The notes under the pieces are model-generated. The model ran no database searches and was not told where the DNA came from. It was given only the letters and a program-made list of their open reading frames with translations. Made by a program: the position numbers and the translations under genes. 54,332 nucleotides of DNA from Acanthamoeba castellanii str. Neff (Eukaryota; Discosea; Longamoebia; Acanthamoebidae). Below are positions 1-10,463 of this stretch, in pieces. The DNA lies in NCBI RefSeq assembly GCF_000313135.1, contig NW_004457530.1, positions 1-54,332 of the forward strand, read 5' to 3'. Each line of letters starts with the position of its first letter. Position 1 is the first letter of the stretch.

Positions 1-115
1 GAGCGAGTGGCACCACATGCGCGAGAAACGAGGAAGTGAACACACATACCAGCTTGTTGCCCGCCTTTTGCAGCTCCTGGTCGAGCTCGCGCTTGGAGTT
101 GATCTGTCTAACCAT
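1..115 (-). CDS. Thioredoxin, first exon only (runs off the window)
   Basis: Only the first coding exon is present (115 down to 50), encoding 22 residues that begin MVRQINSKRELDQELQKAG and end NKL. It is followed by a phase-0 GTATGT donor, and positions 49-1 are intron. The opening is typical of the N-terminal beta-strand and helix of small cytosolic thioredoxins, just before the strand that leads to the WCGPC active site. The active site itself lies outside the window, so activity cannot be judged. The start is the ATG at 115, and the 245 bp between it and the next minus-strand gene must hold its promoter. Identification rests on 22 residues. The family call is likely but not certain. Confidence 0.6.
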   Translation of the reverse strand, partial: MVRQINSKRELDQELQKAGNKLVCVFTSSFLAHVVPLA

Positions 116-360
116 GGCGTGCGGTGTTGTTTCGACTTAAGTTGGATTGTTAGGTGTATTGAGCCGGTTCCTCTTCTTCTCGTCCGGGTTCATCCGGTGC
201 ACCTACAGGAGTCCCGAAATGCGCGCGACAGACCACACAACCCTCGGCGCCCCACCACCCACCTCCCGGCCGACTGACGACAAGCGGTTCAGCACCGGCA
301 TCTGCACCAATCACACGCGGGCAGAAAATAAAAACAAAATAATACGGAATGTGAGGAACT

Positions 361-2416
361 TCATTCGCCAATCGGCCCCGCTCGAGCAGACTCGGCTGTG
401 TGCTGGCCCAGGCCGGCGAGCCAGACGACCACGTTGTCGAAGGCCGGTCTTCGCTTGGGGCAGCCACCGGTGGCCGAAGCCGCGGCGTCTTCGGCGGCTT
501 CCAGCTCACGTTGCGAGGCCCGCTCGTTGTCGAAGAAGGCGTGGATCTCGTCATCGCTGTACCGCTTGGAGAAGTGAATGAGGATGAACGTCGTGTCCCT
601 GTGCTCCAGCGCGAACGGACGAAGATCACTGCATTAAAAAAACACAGTCAGTCTAACACGACACTCGATCACGAAACGAAAACGATCACGAAACAGCCAA
701 ACGACAATCGACTGTACCTCCAGTGGAGGTGTTGGCTGCCTGCCGCGGCGTCCTTGTGGTCAGGCTGGAAGAAGGTGCACTCGATGAACACCACCGGGTA
801 CGTGCTGTAGCCACGTGTTGCACACAGATTGGGAGGCGGGTCAGGCGACGCGTCATCGCGTGGCACGCGCCTGGCGCTTCACATTCCCTGGGGCGGGGTG
901 ATACCTGAGCAGCTTGCCGTGATCGACCAAGACCTTTCCCGTGGTGTCGCCCAAAAATGCCATGTACGGCAGCTCGGCCTTGGATTCATCGACACAAGAA
1001 TTAGTAAGTCGTGTGCGCGTGCGTGTGCGTGTGCGTGTGCGTGTGCGTGTGCGTGTGCGTGTGCGTGTGCGTGTGCGTGTGCGTGTGGTAGTGATACCTC
1101 TTCGTTGAGTTCGACACCATCCTTGCGCAGCTGCCCAAGCTCTCGTCCGGACTTGCCCTTGAACTCGTCCTTGAGTCGTTTGCGCTTCTCGAAGAAGCAG
1201 TACCCCACGCTCGTCACCGGGTGCTCGCAATCGATCACCTGTTGTTGTTGTTGTTGTTGTTATAGTTGGCACCCGTCAGCGCTGCTCAGGCAACCACTGC
1301 CCCACGCAGTTGTGAAGAAGCGTACATGGGCCCAGAACTTGTTGTCGATCTGCACCGTTTGGCCGGTGGTGACCGGGATGTAAGTGTAGCCAGCGGACCT
1401 GCGCAGGCGACAGACCTTGAGCACAGCGACACGACACACGCGACACACAGTGACCAGAAGATCATCATCTGTACCGGTCCTCGTAGTCGTCAGACTGCTG
1501 GTTGAGCTTGTTCATGCCCGCCACGTAGCCGGCAAGGAATGGCACCGCCTCCGCTGGGGCGTAGACCTGGTAAACAAAGGCAGACGGGCCAGTCAGTCGA
1601 ACCACAATCACACCACGAACGCTGTGAAGATGGCGCACTCGGAGAGGCTTCCGCCGGTCGACGAGAAGGGGCAGCATCATCGAATGGTCGGTGTCTGAAC
1701 CACCGCGCGGGCAGGGCAGGTCAGCAAGGCGATCACGGCAACAGACATGAAACCGTTGGCCAGAGAACACGAATAAACAGAATAATAACGTCCGGCCAAA
1801 TGAATGAGCAACCGCCCACAGCGAGCAGAGAAAGAGAGAAGTACGTGAGTGGGAGATGAAGACGATGTCGGGCTTGATCTGGGAGGTGGGCACCCCGGCG
1901 TCGAGGAACCACCGCATCTGCTTCACGTAGAAGCCCTGCGCACATAAAAAGAATTAGAAAATGAGCGTGTTTAACTATTAAAAATAAAATAATCAAAAAA
2001 AATAAATAACAGTCGGGGGGGGGTGTACGGTGGCTTCGCCGGCGCGGGAGTAGCCGGAGACGTGCCACTGGGAGGGCATTGGCAGCACCATCGCAGGCCA
2101 GTCCTTGGGTTCCAACATGTTGAGGTGCGGTTGTGCTTGTTGTGGTGGTGCTTGTTTGTTTGTTGGTCCTAAATGCCCCAAACAACCGCTGTTTTCTCGC
2201 TCGTTTCTGCTTTCCTATTCGCTGAACTGTCCTGCGCAGCCGGTTGGTCGGGGAGTTGCAGTGGAACCATTTAATATTAAATGCAGACAGTCTAGGAATG
2301 CGGGGTATGCTGTCAATTTTGGAGCGGTAACGGTAGCTACGCGCGCGGAACGAAGCAAACAACTCACCCGATCGATTCGACTCCTCAATCGTCCCATCCG
2401 TCGTCTTCTGCTGCAT
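361..2416 (-). CDS. Short-form tRNase Z-like metallo-beta-lactamase-fold hydrolase
   Basis: Ten exons (2416-2368, 2135-2029, 1935-1845, 1694-1639, 1566-1475, 1398-1326, 1238-1098, 978-905, 804-718, 628-361) join in frame to 345 residues. The metal-binding motif HSHTDH (residues 81-86) is rebuilt across an intron that splits the third-position His codon. Later come the His of EHPVTS (exon 7), the Asp of FLGDTT (about residue 214) and the C-terminal LIHFSKRY (His about 275), the set of ligands used by tRNase Z. The stretch around GKSGRELGQLRKDGVEL matches the short plant/bacterial tRNase Z type. The known family role is endonucleolytic removal of tRNA 3' trailers with two zinc ions; the substrate here is inferred. 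The large exon-7/8 intron holds a CGTGTG repeat. It is head-to-head with the Rap-GAP gene, the two ATGs about 100 bp apart. Confidence 0.82.
1011..1086. repeat. GCGTGT hexanucleotide repeat in an intron
   Basis: About twelve tandem copies of a GCGTGT-type unit lie in the intron between exons 7 and 8 of the tRNase Z-like gene. On the plus strand it reads as alternating purine-pyrimidine DNA. No coding role is seen; it is spliced out in my model. Confidence 0.85.
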
Positions 2417-2516
2417 CTGGCTGGCAGGCGCTACTATTTGAACGCTTCTAGCTCTACCTTCAGCCCTTGGCTCATCTCGCCCCGCCCTATAATTTTTTAA
2501 TTAATCTCATTCAATA
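2417..2516. promoter_or_regulatory. Compact bidirectional promoter, tRNase Z-like / Rap-GAP
   Basis: Only 100 bp separate the start codons of two divergent genes (ATG at 2416 on minus and at 2517 on plus). The interval contains a TATAAT-like sequence at about 2489-2494 followed by an AT tract, about 25 bp before the plus-strand ATG, which would imply a very short 5' leader. No similar box is obvious on the minus side. The role is inferred from geometry only. Confidence 0.45.
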
Positions 2517-4964
2517 ATGTTTTCCTACGCGCCGGGCTGGATCGTCGAAGGCTACACGGACGACGATGACAGATGGAACAGTGGAGAGTCGTTTGTGGAG
2601 AAGAAACGAAATGGGACGACGCAATTTGGGCTTCTCTCCGCCTCCGCCCCCGCGGCATCCTCCTCTTCCTCTTCTTCCTCGTCTTCGTCTACATCTTCGC
2701 CACTCGCCTCTTCCGCCTCGGCCTTCGTCGGCCCCAAGGGCTCGACGTGCCCCTTCTATCCGCCTCAGCGCTCCATTCTGGCACAGCTCGGCGCCGAGGA
2801 TCAGATGTATCAAATCTCACATTTCTACCGCCTGCACTACCTTGAGACTGGTTCGTGCTCAATCTCTTCATGAATTTATCCATTTTATTTATACGCTGCT
2901 CATTTCTGCTCGTCTCGCTCTCCACGAGCGAATCCTCGATTTGATTTTGACATGAAAGTCATTGTCGCGTGGTGTGTGGTGTGCCCTTGGTTTTTTCTTC
3001 GTGCCTGCAGCGCACAAGAACTTCCTGGTGCACGTACGCGGCGGTGGCATGATGATCGTCTCCATGTTCTACCACGACCAGTCGCACTACCATCTCCTCG
3101 TCCGCTTCCAGGTCCGCGGCTCTCGCCTCGATCTCCCACACTCCCGCGCCTCACGCCCCTCACGCGCCTCACACCCTGGCTCGTTACGCACATGCGCAGG
3201 GAGGCACGGACTTTTACACGGTCGACAAGCAGCAGCTCTCCAATTCCTTCTGGAAGCGCGTGCTCGGCATCGAGTGCGTTTTTTTGGCCCTGCTCGCTGC
3301 TCTCTCCCCTGTGTGGGCATTGTAGTAGTTGCGCTCGCCCAACCACTCACCCAATGTCGCTCATACGTGTGCGTGTGCGGTGCGTGTGCGTGTGCGGTGC
3401 GTGTTAGTAGGCCGGGCCTGCAGGATCTGCTGGGCATCGCCAAGCCCGACGTGTCGGTCACCAGCGTGGTTGCTCTCCCCAACACATCCTCACTACAGCG
3501 AGAGATCATCGTACCTGCCCTGCTTTCCCGCACGCGTGTCCGATGGTCGTGTCGTGTGTGCGGCGGGTGCTGATGACGTCGTCGTACCAGGCGCTGGACG
3601 AACCGGCTCCGCGTTCGGACGGGATCCGAGTAGGCGTGGTCTACTGCGAGGCCCACCAGACGAACGAGAACGAATTCTTTTCCAATGGTACTGCCTCGCC
3701 CTCCCCCGGCTTCGTTCTTCGCTCTTTTTCTCTTGCTGGCCTCTTTGTTTTGATTGCCGTCTTTCTTTCTTTCTTTTCTTTGACCCGCCTCTCTCTTCGG
3801 CTTGTCCAGTCGAAACGAGTCCCGAGTTTGAGCAGTTTCTGGAGCTGCTCGGGGAGAAGATCGAACTGCTCGGCTGGAACGGCCACAACGGCGGCCTCGA
3901 CATTCAAAGTACACTGCATTCCTAGCTCGACGCGCTACTGCGGTGCCACTGCTACATATGGCTAACTCGTCGGACGCTGTGGTCGTTTGTCCCGACCAAC
4001 GCAGAGGGCCGATCGGGCACGCATTCGGTGTACACGCGATGGCGGGAGGAGGAGATCATGTTCCACGTCTCCACGCTCCTGCCGCTCTACAAGAAGGACC
4101 CGCAGCAGCTCGAGCGTAAAAAACACATCGGTATGTCTTTGGCCACACATGTTTCGTGTGTCGTGTGTGTCTTGTTGCGTGTGTGGTGCTGGTTTTGACG
4201 ACTCGTTTGGTCCGTGTGTTTTGCCTGACCCACATGCACATAGGAAACGATCGGGTGGTGATCATATTCAAGGATGGCGACAAACCCCACCCACCGGATT
4301 CCATCGCCTCCAAGACCAACCGTACGCTTTGGCCTAACTCACGCACACGCGACACACACACACACACACCACACTCGATTCGTTCACGTCATGGCTGTCG
4401 CAGCTCTCTCATGAATGTTCATGCGTGTTCTGTGGTGCGATACAGAGATAATGATCCTGATTCAGGTGTGTCCTGAAGCGGAGGCGCCAGACCGAAACAA
4501 CACCTACTACAAGTACGTGGGCGCGCTCACAGCGAAAAAACCAGTGCCCCACACCCCCCTGCTGACTTCACAGCTTCGGTGTCTTCTGCAGGGTGTCAGT
4601 GGCGCGCAAGAAGACGATGCCCAGGTTCGAGCCGCCCATGCCCGACCCACCAATTTTCTGCAAGGGCGAAGCCTTCCGTGAGTTTTTGTTCTCCAAAGGT
4701 TCGTCTTCTCCTTCTCCCTCCTGGGCGTTGGCGCTCGTCTTGTGACGGCGAATGGTTGGATGGTTGTCATGCATTGTGTGATGAAACTACTTCGTATTTG
4801 CTGACGTGTTTTTATTGGGTGTGTGTGTAGTTTTGAGCGGGCTGGGGGCGACCCACTACTCGCGAGAGTTCACTGCCCTGCGCAAGCTCTACGCGGAGAG
4901 CTCCCTCAAGAAGTTTGCCCAGGCCCACGAGCATCGCCACGCGGCCGATTCCTCCTCCGTGTGA
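2517..4964 (+). CDS. Rap/Ran-GAP domain GTPase-activating protein
   Basis: Eleven exons (2517-2850, 3011-3111, 3200-3273, 3411-3465, 3591-3687, 3810-3908, 4005-4130, 4244-4321, 4446-4512, 4592-4698, 4831-4964) give 423 residues. The second half is a Rap-GAP domain: LLGWNGHNGGLD, GTHSVYT, EIMFHVSTLLP, then QQLERKKHIGND, where the Asn of HIGND is the catalytic 'Asn thumb' of this family, and PDSIASKTNQIMILIQ. The expected role is stimulating GTP hydrolysis by a Rap-like small GTPase. The N-terminal part is serine-rich (after residue 40) and then compact, with no other domain recognised. Acceptor choice at 4005 was set by the need to reach the GTHSVYT frame; the upstream AG at 3922 puts it out of frame. 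The C-terminus after the domain is short and charged. Confidence 0.85.
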
Positions 4965-5293
4965 GGCAAGGAACAGAGATATCTTTCTCTCTCCTCTTCT
5001 CCATTTTCTTCTACTACTCTTGCCTCCTCCTCTTCCATTGTTGCCTGATTGTAGAGAAACCCAAACCGAAATGTACTGTACAGATAGCCCACCCCAAGCT
5101 CCCCACCAAAAAAGGGAAAGAGAGAAAAGAAAAAAAGGAAGGGAAAAAGGGAAAATAGCAAGTTTGTTTCTTTTCACCAAAGGGTGGTCATTCACTTCAT
5201 CCAGCAAGTTGATTTATTTTGAAGAGAACAACCGGTGGTTGCCTGACCAAACAAAACTTGGACCTGGTATCTACCACACCTACGACGCCCAGG
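4965..5293. other. Intergenic, no gene seen
   Basis: These 329 bp between the Rap-GAP stop and the predicted start of the von Willebrand A gene are pyrimidine-rich and then purine-rich (runs such as gggaaagagagaaaag near 5112-5150). No start codon with a supported reading frame was found. The stretch presumably holds the 3' UTR of one gene and the promoter of the next. Confidence 0.6.
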
Positions 5294-8200
5294 ATGATGA
5301 GCATGGGTACTCACTGCCTCTCTTCTTGTGTTGGTGTTGTTCTTTGCTGCAGGCCTCGCGCACGTAAAGACACCAAGCAACAACATGTCATCTATGTGTG
5401 GTAAACATAACATGTCTCAGAATATATGCGCAACTTATTTTCAAACTGATACAATGCTCTTTTTATTTGTGCAGCGAGCGGAGCGAAGGACACGGCCAGC
5501 TTTGAGGTGCGCCTCAATGAAGACAGGCTGCCCTCCCTCTCTTCCATCACCCACGAAGGTACCCCCTTATGCCCATCTTCTTAAAAACAAAATGTAAAAT
5601 AAATGAAATATATTGCACGTAGGGATCTTCTACGAGCACTACTTCGACGTGGGCACGGAGGACGTGGCCCTGTTCTCGTGCGACTGGTCGTTCGCCTCAT
5701 CCAAGGACCCCATCAGGTGCGTCGCTCTTCTCTCCGTGTGCGGTGTGTGCGGTGTGTGCGGTGTGTGCGGTGTGTGCGGTGTGTGCGGTGTGTGCGGTGT
5801 GTGCGGTGTGTGCGGTGTGTGCGGTGTGTGCGGTGTGTGCGGTGTGTGCGGTGTGTGCGGTGTGTGCGGTGTGTGCGGTGTGTGCGGTGTGTGCGGTGTG
5901 TGCGGTGTGTGCGGTGTGTGCGGTGTGTGCGGTGTGTGCGGTGTGTGCGGTGTCGTTGTGAGGTACTAAAGTACATGGGTGACAGCGGGGGGATGGAGTA
6001 CTATGTGGGGTGCGGCATGCGCTGCAAGCTCGACGGGGAGGGCATCAAGAAACACGGTCGGCCGCCCGTGCAGCTCTCTATTGTGCTGGACATCTCCGGC
6101 TCCATGGGCTCGCCCTTCCGCCACGGTTCGCCACAGAACTCGTCGTGCGTGTCGTGTGTCGTGTGTCGTGTGTCGTGTGTCGTGTGTCGTGTAGACTCAT
6201 CGCGAGGCGATCTTCTGTGCAGGCGAAACCAAGAACAAGCTCGAGGTCGCCAAGGAGTGCGTGATGACCATGCTCGACAACCTCAAGCCCACCGACGCCT
6301 TTGGCCTCGTCCTCTTCGATCACGTATGTCAACCGATCGATGACACGACACGCACGCACACGACAGACGACACCGCACGCGCACGACACACGCACACACA
6401 CAAAAACTTAGCAATTGTGCCTATGGCGCGCAGAGGACAGAGGAGGTACAGAGCATGCAGCCGGTGGCCTCGCTGGACATGGCGGCGCTCAAGGCCCAAA
6501 TCGCGGTGCTGGAGCCGCGCGGCAGCACGGAGATGGTGCAGGGTCTGCTCGGCGGCGCGCAGCTCATCACCGAACACCTGGCCCAGCTGCAGGGCACCAA
6601 AAACACCAAAAGCTCTGCTACCGCCGCCTCCCGCCGCATAATGTTCCTCACCGACGCACGAGTGCGCCCCTCCCCCATTTAGCCCCGGGTGGTGGTGGTG
6701 GTGGTGGTGGTGGTGGTGGTGGTGGTGGTGGTGGTGGTGGTGGTGGTGGTGGTGGCTGTTGGACTGCTCGACCGCTTTTCGCTCACGCGTGTCGTGTGTC
6801 GTGGTGTCACACAGCCGTCAAGTTTCGAGAACAAGAAGCTGTTGGAAGTCTGCCAAAAGCTGTCGGAGAAGGACAAGATCTTCACCACCTTCATCGGCCT
6901 CGGTGTCGACTTTGGCGTCGAGGTATCTTGTTTCTTACATATTTATTGTTTTTTATTTCTTCTTCTTGCATTGTAGTTATTTATCATTTCTTATTTTTGT
7001 TCTTCTGGGTGGACACTCACCTCTCAATCCTATGGCGGTGGTTGTTCTGTGCGCGGTCCAGTTGATCGATTCGATCTCGCACATCAAGGGGTGCAACTAC
7101 TTCACGGTGACGTCGTCGCCAGAGTTCAAGAAGCTCATGGAGCAGGACCTGGAGTACGTCGTCACCCCGTGCTGCTTCGACGTCGACATCAAGATCGTCG
7201 AAGGCAGCTCCTCTGCCGTACGCGTCCAGCGGTACGCACATTAACAACACACACACACACACATACACACACACACACACACGACACACCACACACACGA
7301 CTGACACTCCACGACGCTGTTCAGGGTGTACGGTTCGCCTGGGAATGAGATTCCCCAAGATGGCCTGGTACGCACACACATCACCTTCACCGCGCGCAAG
7401 GTGCAGTGTGTGCTGACGAAAAATGTGTGACTACTACAACCACCACCACTCCTTAGTTGATGCGGATGCTGAGCGGCTTCCCTTCGGCCAAGGACGAGAA
7501 CGGAGGCACCAAGGGCGGCATGATCCTCGCCAAGATCGCCCCAGCGGCGCCCACGTCGACCCCTCGTACGCTCCTTCCCCTTCGCCTTTGTGCGGCCCTG
7601 TGTGTGTGTCGTGTTGTGTGTCGTGTGTGTGTCGTGTGTCATTGTTGCAACTGACCTTCGCAACAACCCTCAGGCAAGCAAACGCTGGAGCTGGTGGTGA
7701 CTTACAAAGACGTCGACGACAAGAAGTACGAGGTTAAGAACACACTCGAGGTACACGGCCTCTCCTCGTCATTGACACATTACACGGAGGTCCAGGCTGA
7801 CGCGGCGTCGCACCAACGTGCGCAGATCGAGTTCGGAGCCGCCGAAGAGCACTACTCCAACAACGCCGTCCGCAAGGCCATCCTCCTCACCAGGTACGCT
7901 CATCGACACTCAACGCCCCGTCTCGCACAGTGTGTGTCTGCGCGCACACGCACACACTGAAAAACAAACACGAACACAAATGGGGTGCAGGTTCGTGAAT
8001 GGAATGAAGTGGTGGATCAAGGACCACCAGACCCGCGAGGAGCCCGGCCAGACGGTGTGCGACTCGGCCGGCATCCCGCCGCCGCCCGTGGGCGACTCCC
8101 AGTCGAACCATCACGGCTCGCTTCGTGTGTCGACGCACTACAAGGCGATGCTGGGCCGCCTCCTTAACCACTATGAGCGCGCCACCGAGCAGCTGCTCGA

Positions 8201-8657
8201 CGCTGGTGACATCGACGACCACCTTAACGAGCACGCCCGCCAGCTGGTGGGCCTCGTGCACCTCGTGGCCGCGGAGGACATCCGCCGCGCGATGGCCGCG
8301 GTCACCACCGACGACGAGGTGGCCTTTGGCACCGCCGACGGCGGCGCTCTGGTCGATGCTGACGTCATCCAGCGCCGTTGCGAGGCCGAGCTTAAGGTGG
8401 CGGACCTGAGCACCCACCACGCGGCCTTCGAGACCGAGGTCAAGCGGCGGCTCAAGAACGTAGTCGTGGCCCGCATCAACCAGGAGGGCAAGGAGCGGCT
8501 CAAGGACGCGCCCCGGCGCGCCGAGCTCGTGGACGAGCTGGCCAAGTTCCTGCGCGACAGGCCCGACCAGGAGTGGAGCCAGTGGAAGGCGATCGCCGAG
8601 GCCGAGATGACCAAGCTGGTCAGCGGCGCCCCGCCTCGTCGCTTCTTCGTCATGTAA
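5294..8657 (+). CDS. VIT-like/von Willebrand factor A domain protein
   Basis: Thirteen exons (5294-5306, 5475-5558, 5623-5716, 5986-6125, 6223-6323, 6434-6661, 6815-6922, 7062-7231, 7325-7367, 7457-7565, 7674-7750, 7796-7893, 7991-8657) join to 643 residues. The A domain holds the metal-ion adhesion motif DISGSMG at the start of exon 4's last third, followed by DAFGLVLFDH, the GSTEMVQGL stretch with the Thr/Ser region, and RRIMFLTDA. The sequence resembles the cytosolic vWA proteins common in amoebae rather than secreted inter-alpha-inhibitor chains; no signal peptide or membrane segment is seen. The first exon is only 13 nt (ATGATGAGCATGG) and is the least certain part. In exon 9 an alternative donor 43 nt downstream would extend the exon. 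The terminal 667-nt exon is rich in charged helix. Confidence 0.8.
5737..5955. repeat. 9-bp minisatellite (GTGTGTGCG) in an intron
   Basis: About 24 uninterrupted copies of a 9-bp unit fill most of the intron between exons 3 and 4 of the vWA gene. Because the unit is a multiple of three, every frame through it is open: (Cys-Gly-Val)n in the exon-3 frame, (Val-Arg-Cys)n in the exon-4 frame. The exon-3 frame meets a stop just after the array (about 5967), so retention would truncate the protein before its A domain. Confidence 0.9.
6689..6757. repeat. (GGT)n microsatellite in an intron
   Basis: About 22 copies of GGT in the intron between exons 6 and 7 of the vWA gene. All frames give homopolymers (Gly, Val or Trp); no coding role is proposed. 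Confidence 0.9.
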
Positions 8658-8911
8658 GAGACCTTTTATAGTGTCACCCCCCAAATCACATTGCAACAGT
8701 AGATAAATGTAAATGTAGAACGTTCTTACATTGGCGAACGAAGGAATTCAAAGCTTGTTGTTGGGTTGGTTGGCGTAGCGAGCCAGCGAAATTCTGGCAA
8801 CTTCTTGTTGGCCGTGTTCAACGAACGATCAATGTCACACTTGCATCCTTTCCCCACGCACGCCATTCTGGCCCAACCGTAGTCCATTGTGATTCTCACG
8901 CGCTCCTCCAC

Positions 8912-9864
8912 ATGTTGATCCGCCACCGTTCACTAGTCACCCCACCCCAAACATCTCTGGCCATCGCCGCTGGTAGACCCCCACCCTTTCTTTCCAGCTG
9001 GAGAAGGTGCTGACCTCAACTGCCAACCCAGGCGTATGGCTGCTGTTGGCTCTGGCCACGGGCTGTGCGGGCGTGGGTCAGGAGGGCCAGGCGCCACAGA
9101 GGAGCGCCAGCATTGGGGTTAGCCACGACGAAGCCGCCTTCCTCCTGGGCTTCTGCCGCAACCTTGTCTCCTCCACATCCCCAGAGGCCAAATCTGGGCA
9201 TGACGACCTCTTCAAGTACGCTACTGCGCTTCTTCTCTTTCGCTTTGCTTTCTTTTTCGACTAACAAAACAGGCTTTAGCAGGGCTGTGGCTGGAGGCGA
9301 TATCGTGTTCAACGTCACCATCGACGCCCCGGCATTGACTCTCCCCAACATGCAGCTCACAGCCCACAACTTTGATGTGGTACAGTCCAGCACCGTATGG
9401 GTTGTTCACCTTCGTCATCTCACCCACCGGCTCACATGCCGCAGGACCTGAGCGTGAGTCGGTTGCACGTGCCGATGGTCAACTACGCGGCCTACGGCGG
9501 CCTCCTGCTCGTCCAACTCTTCATGTTCGTGGTTCTCATCCTGGCCCACCTCTGCGTTGTGCGACCGCTACAGCGCCAGGTTCGCCGACTGCGCGCCATC
9601 CTGGCGAAGCACCACCTCGAAGACGACGATGAAGGCCTCGATGACAAGGCCGGTGCTGGAGACTACGTCATACTGGAGAAGGACGGCGTGCGGTATGACG
9701 CCGACGGCGGGGATCGGAGGCGAGCGGGCGGGTTCGGGCGGCACGAGCAGTCGTGCGAGGGCTGCGGGCGTGGATGCGCCGCCGATGCCCACTTCTGCGC
9801 GTGCTGTGGGCGCCCGCTCTCTCTCCAGCGCCCCGCTCCCACCACAACGCACTCCCACAACTGA
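8912..9864 (+). CDS. Single-pass membrane protein with a cytoplasmic zinc ribbon
   Basis: Four exons are proposed (8912-8935, 8998-9215, 9283-9394, 9445-9864), 257 residues. A hydrophobic stretch with WLLLALATGCAG near the N-terminus looks like a signal peptide. The ectodomain contains FNVTIDAP (an N-glycosylation sequon). A transmembrane helix spans GGLLLVQLFMFVVLILAHL in exon 4, and the tail carries acidic residues and then a four-cysteine zinc ribbon, CEGCGRGC followed by CACCGRPL. The product is thus likely a plasma-membrane or endomembrane protein with a cytosolic Zn knuckle. No family name is recognised. The first exon (8 codons, donor GTCACC) is weak; only exons 2-4 are well supported, since an in-frame stop lies 22 nt upstream of exon 2. 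Confidence 0.6.
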
Positions 9865-10463
9865 AGGCTGTGTCGGACCCAAAAAGAACGAAAGCGACAA
9901 CTTGTACATAATGAAGGCGACAGCTCTACAAGCTTAGCTCTGGACCTGGAGTACTACCCACATACCCAGATGAAGTGATCTTGTCCGCGGCATAACGGAG
10001 TCTGCGGAATCGGAGTTAAAAAGATATCCACCAGTTGGCCAAACAGATGGGGCCGGAGAGATCCAATGTTGCTCTGTGCGACGAAGGGAAGCCGGTCACT
10101 GGCCCCAAAGCTGGTCCTGACTCCTGGACTCCTGGCGAAGGTCCGCCAGAGTGCAGCCCTGGCCAATCGCAGCTGGCGCAACGCTGCACGCGCCTCGGGC
10201 CGAGTGTTCTGTCGCCTCCGCCTGCCTCTTCCCTTCTCTTCTCTCAGCTGGTGTTGTCTTGTAGTTGGTCCTCCTCCTCCTCCTCCTCAAGCAACCTCAA
10301 GGAATTCGTCTTCATCACTCCCTATCTCTCCACATACCTCTCTCTCTCTCTTTTGTTCAACACCAAACCGCCCACCTTCAGCTTCAGTTCCACCAGGGGG
10401 AAGAACTGAAACACTCAACTAGCTGTACATTACCACCCACATTACACACCACTCTAGCACGAG
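9865..10463. other. Intergenic, no gene seen
   Basis: These 599 bp separate two plus-strand genes. The second half is a long pyrimidine-rich tract (from about 10,205, with CTCCTCCTCC and TCTCTCTC runs) ending 50 bp before the next ATG, as expected for a core promoter or 5' leader. No open frame here is supported by codon character. Confidence 0.55.

Noticed and set aside
853..1272. Arg-Thr repeat frame near 1 kb
   Set aside because: Product of the hexanucleotide repeat inside an intron of the tRNase Z-like gene.
3923..4004. Alternative acceptor at 3922 in the Rap-GAP gene
   Set aside because: It shifts the frame before GTHSVYT, whereas the acceptor at 4004 restores the domain.
5737..5955. 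CRISPR-like array
   Set aside because: Nine-base units without spacers in a eukaryotic intron; it is a minisatellite.
5603..6343. 246-codon frame running through the 9-bp array (Val-Arg-Cys repeats)
   Set aside because: Its first part is out of frame with exon 3 and the array is an intron; splicing at 5716/5986 gives the expected protein.
8726..8926. 66-codon minus-strand frame upstream of the membrane/zinc-ribbon gene
   Set aside because: Starts at GTG, has no homology and lies in a probable promoter region.
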